Shown here piece by piece: positions 50,142 to 60,915 of a stretch of 64,000 bases of DNA. The DNA lies in assembly GCA_032717465.1 (NCBI GenBank), contig CM064653.1, positions 36,047,103-36,111,102 of the forward strand, in the 5' to 3' direction. The stretch comes from Coenobita brevimanus. Its lineage: Eukaryota; Arthropoda; Malacostraca; Decapoda; Coenobitidae. Position 1 is the first letter of the stretch. The number at the start of each line of letters is the position of its first letter. The notes under the pieces were generated by a model that worked only from the letters and a program-made list of their open reading frames with translations, ran no database searches and was not told the origin of the DNA. The translations under genes and the position numbers were made by a program.

Positions 50142-50142
50142 G
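49897..50142. repeat. Inverted repeat of (AAT)n arms with a shared GATACCGGTAAT core
   Basis: The left arm (49897-49965) is (AAT)n containing GATACCGGTAATAATAAT. The right arm (50071-50142) is (ATT)n containing ATTATTATTACCGGTATCG, its reverse complement. The interior is about 110 bp and includes a (GAT)n run and a G-rich segment. Confidence 0.85.
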
Positions 50143-50374
50143 AGTTATACACCATGTTATAATTTCGTATATAATCCTTTCATTTCAACTTGGCACAACT
50201 GAGTCACACCCACAACTGAAATGCATCACCAAATCTGAGTGCGCCAAAGTGCAAATACGCCCATTATTGTTGCCAGTCATTACCTTTATTTATCAGGTGT
50301 AAATATTAGACGTGATCAGCCTGCATCCCACATTACGGAGTGCTGCCAGTAACGACACTCAGAGGTCAGGCGTC

Positions 50375-50460
50375 TTCCATCATCGTCACCATCATCATCA
50401 TTATCATCATCTTGTTCTGTCATCATCATCATCATCATCATCATCATCGTCGTCATCATA
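50375..50460. repeat. (ATC)n microsatellite
   Basis: ATC units with two interruptions. Two nearby antisense LINEs also end in (ATC)n on this strand, but no LINE sequence adjoins this array. Confidence 0.9.
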
Positions 50461-50504
50461 TGTTTTATAAAATATTAAAAAAACAGAAATAGTGAAGAGC
50501 CGTG

Positions 50505-50975
50505 CCTCTTCTGCCTTCGCCTTTTCAGAACGATGACATTTTCTTGCAACATAGACAACTTTATTGATCTTAGGACGTCTGGTAGTAAAGGAGAGGGGGG
50601 TGAGGTAGATAAAGCCTCCATTAATCCCATCATTACGAGAGGCCATTCCAGAGATGAGGGAAATCGTCTGGAGGTAAAAAGGATGACGCTGACCAAGACT
50701 TCCTGGGAGCGAAGGGGTTAACACACTCAGGCCCATTTTACTGCCCCACAGCTGAATAAAATCGTCTTGTGTTGGAGTTAAAAAAATAGAGAACGTAATC
50801 CTCTGGTATTTTTATTATTGCTAGTCCATTTTCTTCAGCCTAGATCATCGTAGTGAAGGGGTTAATGAAGTATCTAACCCCTCCAGTTAGCAAAGTCTCC
50901 CCTAAGCTGGATAAAATCGTCTGATGGTAGTAGGAATATGTATAAATCGACATCGTAGTGAAGGCGTTAAATTGG
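50505..50975. mobile_element. MITE-1 cluster: one copy and two partial copies
   Basis: A probable copy spans 50508-50720 (left GCCTTTTCAGAACGATGACA, right GAGCGAAGGGGTTAAC, inner AATCGTCTGGAGG at about 50667). Partial copies follow at about 50745-50863 (GCTGAATAAAATCGTC, then CATCGTAGTGAAGGGGTTAA) and about 50875-50970 (CCCCTCCAGTTAGCAAAGTC, then ATCGTAGTGAAGGCGTTAA). Non-coding. Confidence 0.6.
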
Positions 50976-51245
50976 ACTGCAGTTCTTTCACCTTAACTTG
51001 GCCCAAATTTTCGTCCTTTTGCAACTAAATTCACGTTGTTCAGTGGGAGAAAAAGATAATGCTGCGGCCCTACATCCTTCTCATAGCATTTCATCGTGAC
51101 TAGCATCATATTCCGGTGCTTCTCTTGCTTCTACTCAGCATGCAAGATGGATAGATGGCAATTTTAGGCCAAGATAAAATGAAAGGAGTAAAGACATTTG
51201 TTACTTTATATAGGTTATAAAATTCACGGACGTCTGGGAGGAAGA
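50976..51245. other. No recognisable feature
   Basis: Ordinary sequence with no gene seen. Confidence 0.4.
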
Positions 51246-51267
51246 ATCTGTCTGACCTGAATCCATG

Positions 51268-51353
51268 GTGAGAGAGAGAGGGGGGGGGGAGGAAGAAAGA
51301 TGTGGCTCACGCTATAAACTTGAGAGAGAGAGATAATTGTAACTAACGTTATA

Positions 51354-51393
<40 letters not shown>

Positions 51394-51423
51394 GGGTGGA
51401 GGAAGAGATGTGACTGACTTTAT

Positions 51424-51483
<60 letters not shown>

Positions 51484-51496
51484 GAGAGAGAGACTA
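51268..51496. repeat. (GA)n, GA-poly(G) junction and (GT)n(GA)n arrays
   Basis: GAGAGAGAGAGGGGGGG at about 51271-51291, (GA)n at 51359-51386, and (GT)n at 51428-51478 passing into (GA)n to 51493. Confidence 0.93.
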
Positions 51497-51712
51497 ACTT
51501 TTTGATTCTTCTCAAGTTGCCGAGAGTTAATGATCAAGAGACAGACAGGCAGACAGACAGACAGAAAGAAAGAAAGAAAGAGACAATGAAAGACGGTTTA
51601 AGGAAGAGATGGTGCAAAGTGAAAGAAAGAGATAGGGGGAGAAAAATGGCGAGAGACACTGAGGCAGAGAATGATAGAGATAAAGATAATTAAGATAGGG
51701 CTGAGACGCAAA

Positions 51713-51713
<1 letters not shown>

Positions 51714-51745
<32 letters not shown>
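51714..51745. repeat. (CA)n microsatellite
   Basis: About 16 CA units. Confidence 0.96.
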
Positions 51746-51750
<5 letters not shown>

Positions 51751-52135
51751 GGAGAGGAGGGGAGAAGGGCAGCATTTTTACACAGATCACCCAGACCTAG
51801 AGCCTTAGGTGATCAAGTTCTTAGTCCGATCCTCACCTTTACTTGAGTTGAGCCCCACCTGAGAGCGGTCATGTAAAGCTATTCAGTAGTATGTCCCTTC
51901 ATGAGTTTCCACATGTTTATATCATGTTCAGGTTCCCAGGATGACAAATATTCTCTCACTCACAAGCGCGGACACTGTTACACGATTTCCACGTGCACTT
52001 CTCACCCTCCTCTCCCAAAGCTTTCCACATTTACATCAGTGAGTAAAGCAGTGGGTGGGGGCGGGTCAATCCCCCGTGTCCAGAAGTTGATGTTCTACTG
52101 TTTCAGTGTGAACATAGAGTTGTCCATTAATGTCA
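51746..52135. other. No recognisable feature
   Basis: Ordinary complexity; the 80-codon frame at 51901-52143 has no recognisable motif. Confidence 0.4.
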
Positions 52136-52145
52136 TGTGTTAGCC

Positions 52146-52210
52146 AGTCACATACGTACATACATATATACATTCATACGCATACATATATACATACATA
52201 CACACACAGA
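52146..52210. repeat. (ATAC)n-type tetranucleotide
   Basis: CATACGTACATACATATATA-type repeats. Confidence 0.85.
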
Positions 52211-52499
52211 TCATACAACGGCAGCGAAGTAGATGAACATTAATGCTGATAAAATAAATTTCTCCATAATCATAAATATATAAAAGGGCCAATATAGGCT
52301 GTCTCCCCTGCCCTCAAGGTCCTCTGGCTAATAAGTCGTACAGGCAAACAGTGAGAAGGCATGTCTTGCAGAAACGAACCTCACAAGAAAATAGACGATG
52401 AGAAACAAAGAAGAAAAGAGGCGGAAGCGTACAAGAAAAGAAAAAACTGGCGAATTATAATGATGAGAAAAAAAATGTAAGCCCGTCTCGTGCATTGTC

Positions 52500-52690
52500 A
52501 GCCACCCATCCACCCACAAGTCCACCTACCTACCTGTCCCACTCCACCTACCCCATCCACCCTATCAACCCTACCCATCCCTCCGGGCCAGTCCACTCCA
52601 TTTACCTTGCCCATCCATCCCATTCCACCCATGCGACCCATCCCACCTATCAACCCAGCCCCTACCCCACTCATCAGCCCACTAAGATTC
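52500..52690. repeat. CCATCC/CCCACC-rich DNA
   Basis: CCATCCACCC and CCCATCC phrases lead up to the (CA)n array. Confidence 0.7.
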
Positions 52691-52711
52691 GTCAGCAGGA
52701 TGACTTGAAAG

Positions 52712-52823
<112 letters not shown>

Positions 52824-52866
52824 GCTTTTATTGTATACATGAGGAAGAAGAAGAAGAAAAAGGAAG

Positions 52867-52867
<1 letters not shown>

Positions 52868-52903
<36 letters not shown>

Positions 52904-53290
52904 AAAAAGTCTTAGGGTTGGAAGCAGGGATTAGGAGATTAGATGAAACAGGGGAACAAAAAACCCTAAAAGAAGATAATGAACTGATTGGGCGCTGTGA
53001 GATTAGGAAAGTGGATCAAATCAGAGAGAGAGAGAGGGAGGGAGAGAGAGAGAGGAAGAGAAACAGAGACAGACAGACAGACTGACAGATCGGGGAATGG
53101 AAAAAATATGAAGAGAGGTGTGAGGGTAGGAGGTGGGTAGGAATAGATAGGTGGGTCAGAGATGAGTGGATAGATAGATAGATGTGGACAGGTAGATAAG
53201 TAGACAGACGGACAGACAGAGAGACAAATAACTGGTAGAGAACATAGAGAATGGAGTAAGGAAGACATACAGACAGACAGAAAAAAAAAA
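52868..53290. repeat. (GA)n, (GACA)n and (GATA)n short arrays
   Basis: GA at 52869-52900, GA/GGGA at 53024-53060, GACA at 53064-53085 and 53205-53225, and GATA at 53168-53182, within purine-rich DNA. Confidence 0.75.
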
Positions 53291-53594
53291 GCTGAAAAAC
53301 AAATCCCCAAACGCCTCACCTCTCCCGAAATTCTTCAACCACAGACTTACATCAAATAAAAAAAAAAATCCACAACTTTGCCTCCTGAAAAAAAAAAGGA
53401 AAAAAAAATGCCAAGGCCTTCTCCAGCCAGCGCCCCTCGCTCTTAATGGGGCTTCCAGCAGGCTAATTAGGGTAATTTTTAGGCATTAATTTCTTGCTGT
53501 AATTATGAGATTTTTTGAGGGTATGATAGTTTGGAGATGGTGGTGCGATGGAGTGGGTGTTGTGGTGCAGTGGTGATGGGATGGAGGGCGTCTT

Positions 53595-53640
53595 GTGGTG
53601 GTGGTGGTGGTGGTGGTGGTGGTGGTGTGGTGGTGGTGGG
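53595..53640. repeat. (GGT)n microsatellite
   Basis: About 15 GGT units with one dinucleotide interruption. Confidence 0.95.
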
Positions 53641-53789
53641 CAGGTAAGGATGAGAGCTAGAGAGAGACAGAGAGAATGTTAGGATGTTTTTATGCAAATT
53701 AAAAAAGAAAGAATAGATATGAGCTTGGACATCTTCTTCAAAAAATAGTTGGATACAATAGCCAGACAAAAAAACAATATCCTTTCATT

Positions 53790-54875
53790 TCAGGTGCCAG
53801 GAGTCATTGCACATAAAAGATTTGGGGTCATAAGCAGCATGAGCGACAAAGCCAGTAACTTAGTAAGGTTAACGACAACACGGGGTCGGTTCAGCAAACC
53901 TAATGTCTGCGAAGCTGAATTTGCAAGAGAGGTGATAGGACATTTGCAATAAATATCACAAGAAAAGAAGACACGCCAGAGAAATTGAGAGTGTCAGAAT
54001 GATTGAGTTGTGTGTTGTTTGCAGGTAATCGAATATTCAGGTGGAAGATTGTAGCAAAGTGAGCGATGGGGGAAGTGATTTTTCAATGCCTAAAAAGTTT
54101 CTTGCCACAGTAAAACAATAACAAATCATAAGTCAAATGCGCCCGAACTTCAGCTCGTGATTGTTACAGTGATTGTGGTGACGGAAGTTACACGAAGTGG
54201 GTGGAAGAGTGAAGGATGGAGTCATCAGCGGATGATGCACAGAGCCAGGCGTATAGCTTGGAAGGTTACTAATGAACAGGAGCAAAAGCGATGAAGAAGA
54301 TGGTAAACAAATGAAGGGTAGCCATCGGCTGATGAGTAGAGAGGGTTAAATGTACATCTTAAAAGGTTCTTGATTAATAAATGATAACCGACTGAAGGAG
54401 AGAAACTTAAGGATCACCACTGCGTATTAATTTAGAAGATAAGCGACCCTCTACACTCACAGTTGCAGAACGACCTGAGAGAAGATCTGAGATGAAGGTA
54501 GAAAGAGGGGTAATTACCGTAGGATGGCAGTTTCGGAAATTAGAGATTAATTCCAGCCTCTTTAGGGCATTTGGAATGTTTAGCACAACAGCAAAGGTTT
54601 TATCGAAATCCCGAAATAAGGATGACGAGGAATCTGAAAGGAAGAGTAGTCACCACTGGAGAATTTTTAACACAATCCATACTGGCAGTCAGGAAGAAGG
54701 AACTAAGGTACTTCAGAATCTCCTGTTGAAGATAAACTTTTATTATTATGTAGAAGATGAAATCTGCTGGGCGATAGTTAGAGAGATGGAAACGACTGCC
54801 CATCAGTGGGCTGGTAACAGTAACACTTCAGCACAGGCAGAGTTAAAGCAAACTTAATAAAAGAAAAAAAAATGA
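53790..54875 (-). pseudogene. Decayed jockey-type non-LTR retrotransposon reverse transcriptase
   Basis: On the minus strand, fragments of a reverse transcriptase follow in the correct order although frames are broken. SNYRP lies at about 54768-54782. A segment ISDLLSGRSATVSVEGRLSS (about 54435-54495) matches the fingers/palm region of jockey-like enzymes. SADDS (about 54217-54231) stands where the active-site YADD box is expected and is followed by ILHSSTHF, the usual context. A segment ANSASQTLGLLNR (about 53865-53905) resembles the post-RT region. The palm aspartate segment (D.SKAFD in relatives) is replaced by NIPNALKR. Frameshifts and stops make it non-functional. Plus-strand frames at 53749-53952 and 54492-54857 are antisense shadows. 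Confidence 0.65.
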
Positions 54876-55674
54876 AAGTTGGGAAAGATGAAAGTGTTGG
54901 TCTAGGCATCTAGGCAAGGTGTCAGGACGGAAACTCTGTTCTTCAGAACAACAGAAGGGACCCTATTACGGGAAAGAAAAGTTATCGATATTAATTGGCA
55001 AATATTATTATTCTCTTTTTTTTTTTTCTTTTTCTGTTTGAGCAACCTATGTGTATCAGCTCTAAGCTCGTATTTGTAAGGATTTTCATAAAACCGAGGT
55101 TTATGACGTCTTTTTAACGTGAGGCAAGGTCTGCATATAATGGAGAATACGACATACAATGGCCCTCTGAAAGAGATGGGTCAGGAACGAAACGATTTTA
55201 TAAAGATAAGTCATGCCTGAAATATTTCGCCTCCATTTTCTATAATGGTTGTAGGCTACAACCAGATTCTCTTGACATGCCAAGAGAATGAGAATACTGT
55301 TGACAAAATCAGCTAATATACGCAGGGGAGTGTGTGGTGACCAACGTTGTATTATTTATGTGACCCAGACAGGCAAACTGAATAGAAATGCCAAAATTCA
55401 GTAAAACACAGCCTGAAGGCACAGAGTGCACGAGGGACAGGATGAAGAAAAAAATGCTGCCGAACTGTTGTCATGATCAGCCAACAACAGCCAGTGAATC
55501 AGTGGTGCACCCGGAATGTGCGGGTGACCCGGGAAATTACGATATGGAGTGTGCTTGTATGCTTCCAAAGAAAAGCAAGGTTACTGTCGACGCTTTATAA
55601 GAGAAAGGAGAGGACAGTCACCTAAAACAACGCCAGTCAAGAATACGACGCTGAAGCAGGACATGGTGGAAGCA
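54876..55674. other. Unique-looking DNA between two retroelements, no gene called
   Basis: Contains a T run at 55014-55029. A 70-codon plus-strand frame (55388-55600) has six cysteines including a CC pair, but no zinc-binding spacing, homologous family or splice context that I can recognise. I leave it uncalled. Confidence 0.4.
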
Positions 55675-56838
55675 TCATCATCATCATCATCCGGACCTCC
55701 TTTCCCACCCAAGGGTAGGGTGAGGAGTAACAATTTCCAGACAGCACAAACTTGCCCCATCCAAATAGGCCACACTTCCATTCACTCATCATTCAAGCCT
55801 CCGGAATCGTGGCTCCACCGGATACGCCAAGAACATTCACCACATTCTGCAGCTTCACACACGTATCCGATTGAGTCAGTCCGGATGCTGCCGTGCTCAC
55901 AAGGTGTGCCAAAATCCTTGATTGTGCACTTCTTCTCACAAAATACATCCAGCCAGCTCGATCTCTTGTCAGTTCCCTAGCCTCACCGGCTTCCAAACCT
56001 CTCTTCCTTACACACTCATCCACCATATCTCTCCACCCTCTTCTTGGCCTACCTCGCCTCCTCCCTCCTTCAAATTCGCTCAGGTATACCTTTTTCACCA
56101 CTATTGTTATCCATTCTTTCCACATGACCATACCATCTCAGGACACTCTCTTCGATTCTGGTGTCCACTGACTTCCTCACTCCACACCTTTCACGAATCA
56201 CATTATTTCGTATCCTATCCACCCTCTGTACTCCACATACATTCCTCAGCAGTCCCATCTCCACTGCTCTTACTCTTGACTTTTCATTTTCATGCCACAC
56301 CATAGTCTCACACCCATATGTTAGAGTTGGCACTAACACTCCATCATGTAAGCCTCGTGCAGCTGCAACACTCAAGCCTCTGTTTCTTATCAAGGCCTTC
56401 ATTGCACTAACCACTTTTCTTCCTTGTGTCACTCTACTTTCAACTTCTTTTGCACATTTCCCTCACTTTTCTATCACTGTACCCAAGTATTTGAACTCTC
56501 TCACCAATTCCAGTCTCTCTCCCTTCACTGTGACATCACATTGGGAGTCACCATCTCTCTCAATAACCATCACTTTACTCTTCTCTGCATTTACTCTCGG
56601 GCACGACGCTCACAGACATCAGCAAAACTCTACACTAGCCTACCAAGTTCTTGTCCGGTACTTGCAAGCAGTACTGCATCATCAGCATAGAACAAATTTG
56701 AGATATTCCCTCTATCACCATTCATGACCAGCGCCATCCCTCTCTCCGTTACTCGTGTTTTTACTTCTCTCATCACCCCATCCATATGTATATTGAACAA
56801 CCATGGGGACATCACACAACCTTGTCGCACGCCACACG
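55675..56838 (-). pseudogene. 5'-truncated RTE-like LINE (reverse transcriptase and C-terminal region)
   Basis: On the minus strand the element enters inside the RT domain at CGVRQGCVMSPWLFNIHMDG (about 56777-56836) and continues to FYADDAVLLA (about 56665-56694), the polymerase active site. The thumb region follows (KSKVMVIERDG, then EFKYLGTVIEK with a stop near 56466), then LTYGCETMVWHE (about 56307-56342), VLRWYGHVERMD, and a basic RRRGRPRRGW segment (about 56036-56068) reached after a frameshift near 56100. The 3' end is short and finishes in (GAT)n at about 55675-55692. Upstream of about 56838 the sequence is unrelated, so the element is 5'-truncated. The ADD aspartates are intact, but no start, endonuclease or complete RT remains. 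The RTE-type assignment rests on the GHVERM-type C-terminus and the short tandem tail. Confidence 0.85.
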
Positions 56839-57989
56839 GTGGAAGCAACGTTTAATATTATTTGGGGGACCTGTCGTGACCACGAGGCACTATTTGAACC
56901 ATCTGTGACAACACTGTGGCCATTTGCACTGTTTGTAAGAAAGTTTATAAAGATACGACAGCTACTCAAGCCTTGATGAAAAGTGTGCTGTACCACAAAT
57001 AATCTAAGTTTAGTATATACCTTAACAGGTAGACATCAGTGCCGTACAGTATATCGCTGGCATAACAGTTACTTCTTATCCAATTTCATATTGCCCGTAA
57101 AGAACATGGGGGCACAGGGTATGGATATTTACTGTAGTCCAGATTTTTAAGGCGAAAGTGACCGATCGTTTTTTTGCATCACTAACCGCAACCCTCTGGA
57201 TATAAGGCCTTATGAGCCACAGCGGTTGGACAGCCTTCACTTAATAGACATCAAGGCGTCCATTTGGTGATATCATTACCAGCCACCGAAGCATTTTTTC
57301 AAGTGTTTTATCACGGTATACTTCTGCAAGTTTCCTACAAGCTTCATTTGTCTTGAGCAGTAGACCCTAAGCTTTAGATCAGCAAATTTTTCACATATAT
57401 TAGGGCCATATTAAAGAAAGTTACTTCAGAAAGACAAATATTCACCATTCAGAAATAATCGTATTCATAATCTGACGGCATAAAACGGTTCATGGAAGTT
57501 TTTTGAAACATGGTACTATCTGTCTATCTACAGTATATAGGCTACGCTGCCTCCCCCAAGGAAAGGGGGGTAGCCGAGACAGGACGACACACTCCCAGTT
57601 CACTCATCCATACACACACACATTTATTCATATCTTAGGCCCAAGGGTAGATTTTACAGATGATACTCTAAATGTCAAATAACCATGGGACTGATAAACA
57701 CTAGAACAGTTTGCTCACAGAGATTCTAATAAATTATGGTGTTAATTGGACTACTACTGCTATTTATTTTTATTTTATTTTATTTTTTTTTTGGCCTCGA
57801 GATTACAGATGTCTATCAGTGATAATAACTTGACATAAATAAAGAAGTCTGTGTATTTTGTGGTACATTTGCTGCACCATACATGCTTTACCACCTTACG
57901 CCTTAGTAACACAGAGGACAGAACGTGTAGCTTTTGAAGACGATAAGAACACAAGAGGAATTGGTAAGAGACAAGGGCGAAAGTAACGT

Positions 57990-57990
<1 letters not shown>
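56839..57990. other. Unique-looking DNA, no gene recognised
   Basis: Ordinary complexity, AT-rich, with a T/A-rich stretch at 57760-57792. A segment at about 57533-57575 (TATATAGGCTACGCTGCCTC) weakly resembles 52290-52325. No open frame of quality. Confidence 0.45.
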
Positions 57991-58047
<57 letters not shown>

Positions 58048-58048
58048 G
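57991..58048. repeat. (GT)n(GA)n compound microsatellite
   Basis: GT to about 58022, then GA to about 58047. Confidence 0.96.
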
Positions 58049-58309
58049 AGGGGGAAGTGGAGGCTGTGAAAATATCGGCAATGTGTCAATAAGTTAGAGT
58101 GCGAGAGTTTAACCTTGCCCTCATAAATCAGTGCTGTTCTCCCACCCTATTTTATTAAAGTCTCTCCCATGTTTATCTTAAGTCTCCGTTTTCTGTATTC
58201 TCTAAATCACTTCATTTTTCTTCTTTCTAATTATGTTTTTTATGGTTCTTTTAATGATTTTGTTCGGCACTTCATTTTTTTCTTTCCCACAGCCCTTTAC
58301 GGAGTCTGG

Positions 58310-58311
<2 letters not shown>

Positions 58312-58348
<37 letters not shown>
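58312..58348. repeat. (CT)n microsatellite
   Basis: About 18 CT units. Confidence 0.96.
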
Positions 58349-58352
<4 letters not shown>

Positions 58353-58460
58353 ATATAACCCCCAGAAAAAAAACCAATACCTTGACTTAGCACCATAACT
58401 TTTCGGCTAAGATAACAATGTGAGTCTTCCCTCTGACCTCCCCTTTACCTCCCCCTCCCC

Positions 58461-58576
<116 letters not shown>

Positions 58577-58764
58577 ACCTGGACACCTTCACAAGGGAGG
58601 AGTGACAACATAGGGGTGGCCTCACTTCCGCTTCGAAAAATATGATCTCTTATTTATGACAGTAATTGTATAAGTTTTGTTCTCTGTTTATTTATGTGAT
58701 TTTGGGGGGACTGTCATATTATTATTATTATTACTAAATTTGGATGAGGTAGGTGAGAGTACAT

Positions 58765-58790
58765 TGTGTGTGTGTGTGTGTGTGTGTGTC
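58765..58790. repeat. (GT)n microsatellite
   Basis: About 12 GT units. Confidence 0.93.
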
Positions 58791-59055
58791 TTATTTGGAA
58801 CGACAGAGTGTATTAAAAAAAGGGGGGGTGGTATATAGTACATTACGGGAACTAATAATAAGGGTGTTTTTGCAAGGACACATTTTTAGGTCTTACAATT
58901 CCCTGGTCCTGTTATCATCTTAGAAGGCATAGGTATCATTCAGTAAAGACGTCTGGCCTGAGAAAAAATAAAATATGTAAGTAAATACCTGTCCCTGAAA
59001 AGATGAAGATGTGCTCCTACGGTGCAATAAATCGTCTTTCTTTACTTAGGATTAA

Positions 59056-59231
59056 TTAAACCCTTCAGTCCAGTGACATTATTAAATCTTGTGATCTCCA
59101 GTCTATTATATTTGGCTTTGTATATAGGCTTCATGCATCACTTGTTGAAAGGAGGTCTGTTCTTAGTTAAATAAAATCATTCGGTGGTACGAATAATAAA
59201 GGATATACGTCATTGGATTGAAGGGGCAAAT
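59056..59231. mobile_element. MITE-1 copy, compact (about 175 bp)
   Basis: The left end AAACCCTTCAGTCCAGTGAC (59058-59077) and the right end ACGTCATTGGATTGAAGGGG (59207-59226) are inverted repeats differing at a few positions. Inner parts also pair: GATCTCCAGTCTATTATATTT on the left against AAATAAAATCATTCGGTGGTA on the right. It is the cleanest copy for defining the family's ends. No coding capacity. Confidence 0.72.
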
Positions 59232-59329
59232 GCTGATATGTGTCATCTGATGGGGGAGGGGGTAGTATCTTTGTTATCAGTGTTGCCAAATCCCCACACT
59301 TTCTCCAGTGATAATAACTCCTGCGTCTT

Positions 59330-59530
59330 GCCAGTTCTTCAGTCCCCTACCCCTGAGTACTGCCATCCCACTCCCCTCCCACAATCTTTTTTCCCCCTCC
59401 TCCCTCCATCCCCCCAGTTTCCATAACCCCTCCAATATTATCCCTTCCCTTTCCCCCCTCCTTCCTCCTTTCTTCCCTCTCTTCTTTCCTCCTCCCTTTT
59501 CCTCCGCTGCTCCTCCTTCCAAGTTGATGA
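59330..59530. repeat. C/T-rich block
   Basis: CCCTCC/TTCCTCC DNA of about 200 bp. Confidence 0.75.
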
Positions 59531-59619
59531 ATAATCGGTCATTCATCAAGGCGGGCTGTCGCGTTATTCATGGCTGCTCCTCCATCTCTCTCCCTAATGA
59601 GATGGAGCATGACCCCAGA

Positions 59620-60545
59620 GCGCGTCAGGAAGAGTCAGGTCCTGTCTTCTCTCAGTGCTTCATATTTTTTTTTTCCTTTGTACTCCATATTCCCGTGCAC
59701 CACGCCAGCTTACGTCAAGGAGAGTCAGGTCATGTATTTTGTCTGTGGTTTATATTTTCTGCCAGTCTGTGTCTATCGTGGTGTGTCCGTCTTGCTTGCA
59801 AATTGTAGGTGGGTGGGCTCCTCTGTTTTTCGTACTTTATTTCTGTGTGTGAAGGTGTGATTTTCTCTCTCGTGGTCTTGTTGATGTTCTGTCAAAATGT
59901 GATTCACTTTCTTTTGCGGTGTATCTTTATCTGGCTTATATTAGTAAAGGTGTCAGCCTCTATCCCTTGTGCTGTCTTCGTTACATACCTCAAGTGCGCC
60001 TCTCTCTTTATTGTGTTGTTTATGCTTTTATGTGTGAAGGTGCCACTGTCTATCGCTTGTGGTGTAGCCATATTTTATTTACATTTTTTTAAGTGGATGT
60101 GACTTTCTATTTATTGTGTCTCTATGTCGTGTGGAGGCTCAGTTTTACCCTAACCCGTGTACACGCAGACGATATATCTATGTATTGTTGCCACTCTCAG
60201 ATGATTTGTTGCAGCATGTGAGGGACATTTTTCAGGGAAAGATTCCATAAAGGAAAAATATTAAGGGTTATATTTTGTGTTGTTGCTACTCGGTCTGCTG
60301 TGAACGTATCTACATTTTGTGGATGTTTCTATGAAGGTGAGACTCTCTATCAGTGGTGGAGTTTCTATGTCCTGTACAGCATACACAGTAATCTGGGAAT
60401 GTGGGGCTTTATATCATATATGTATATCGATGCTGACAATTTTTTTTTCTGTTAAGGTGCGACTTTTTATCCCTTGTGAGAGGACTTATGTCTTGTTTAC
60501 ATTCCGCCAGAGTGTTGGTGTCTGTTTGTTGTGTTGTATTGATGC
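59620..60545. repeat. Highly diverged tandem array, about 90-125 bp unit
   Basis: A cassette of the form (GTGAAGGTG.GACT)(CTCTATC.CTTGTGG.GT)(TCTATGTCTTGTTTACATTT) recurs near 59630, 59723, 59851, 59945, 60035, 60092, 60331 and 60453, with irregular spacing and heavy drift. Small plus-strand frames here have hydrophobic stretches but no consistent reading frame between units. Confidence 0.55.
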
Positions 60546-60611
60546 ATTTATGTAAATTTATTTTCGTTTGTGCATTTATATGTATTCATGGTATTTTTAT
60601 GTTTTACGCTG

Positions 60612-60915
60612 TTGGGAGGGGGGCCCACCATCCACCCACCTTGAGGTGACTGGGCCGAGTGACGTGCGAAATAGTTTTCTGTAACCATATATCCAACAAA
60701 TGGACGCCTGTAGGTCTAGTGGATTAAGGCACTCCAGCCGAATGTTGCCCATAAGAGATTGCATCCTAAGGGGTGCTGAAGTTTATTGCTCACATAATGC
60801 CGCTCAGAGGTGAGTGATTATTCTCACTTAAATTGTCTGTACTGAGTAGGCTAGCCTCGCGCCTCAACGCTCCAAATGAGGCAATAAGAGATGTAGAAGT
60901 AGAAATAGAAAATAT
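60612..60915 (+). mobile_element. SINE-like element, copy D
   Basis: The element is co-linear with copy C. It has GAGTGACGTGCGAAATAG, then TAACCATATATCCAACAAAT (about 60683-60702), then the tRNA-arm-like phrase GGTCTAGTGGATTAAGGCAC (60713-60732), then TGCCCATAAGAGATTGCATCC, then AATGCCGCTCAGAGG (about 60796-60810). It ends in an A-rich GAAGTAGAAATAGAAAAT tail. The tail resembles neither copies A and B (GATA) nor copy C (GGAT). Non-coding. Confidence 0.65.

Noticed and set aside
53749..53952. A 67-codon plus-strand frame in complex DNA
   Set aside because: The opposite strand carries RT-like fragments in order, so this is probably an antisense shadow of a dead retroelement.
54492..54857. A 121-codon plus-strand frame that looks gene-like
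   Set aside because: It overlaps the antisense jockey-type RT (SNYRP and LLSGRS segments), and no plus-strand domain is recognisable.
55388..55600. A 70-codon cysteine-containing frame
   Set aside because: Six cysteines without a known spacing, no signal peptide, and a location between two retroelements. The evidence is too thin to call a gene.
56161..56727. A 188-codon plus-strand frame
   Set aside because: It is the complement of the RTE-like LINE, whose minus-strand motifs (GHVERM, FYADD) are unmistakable.
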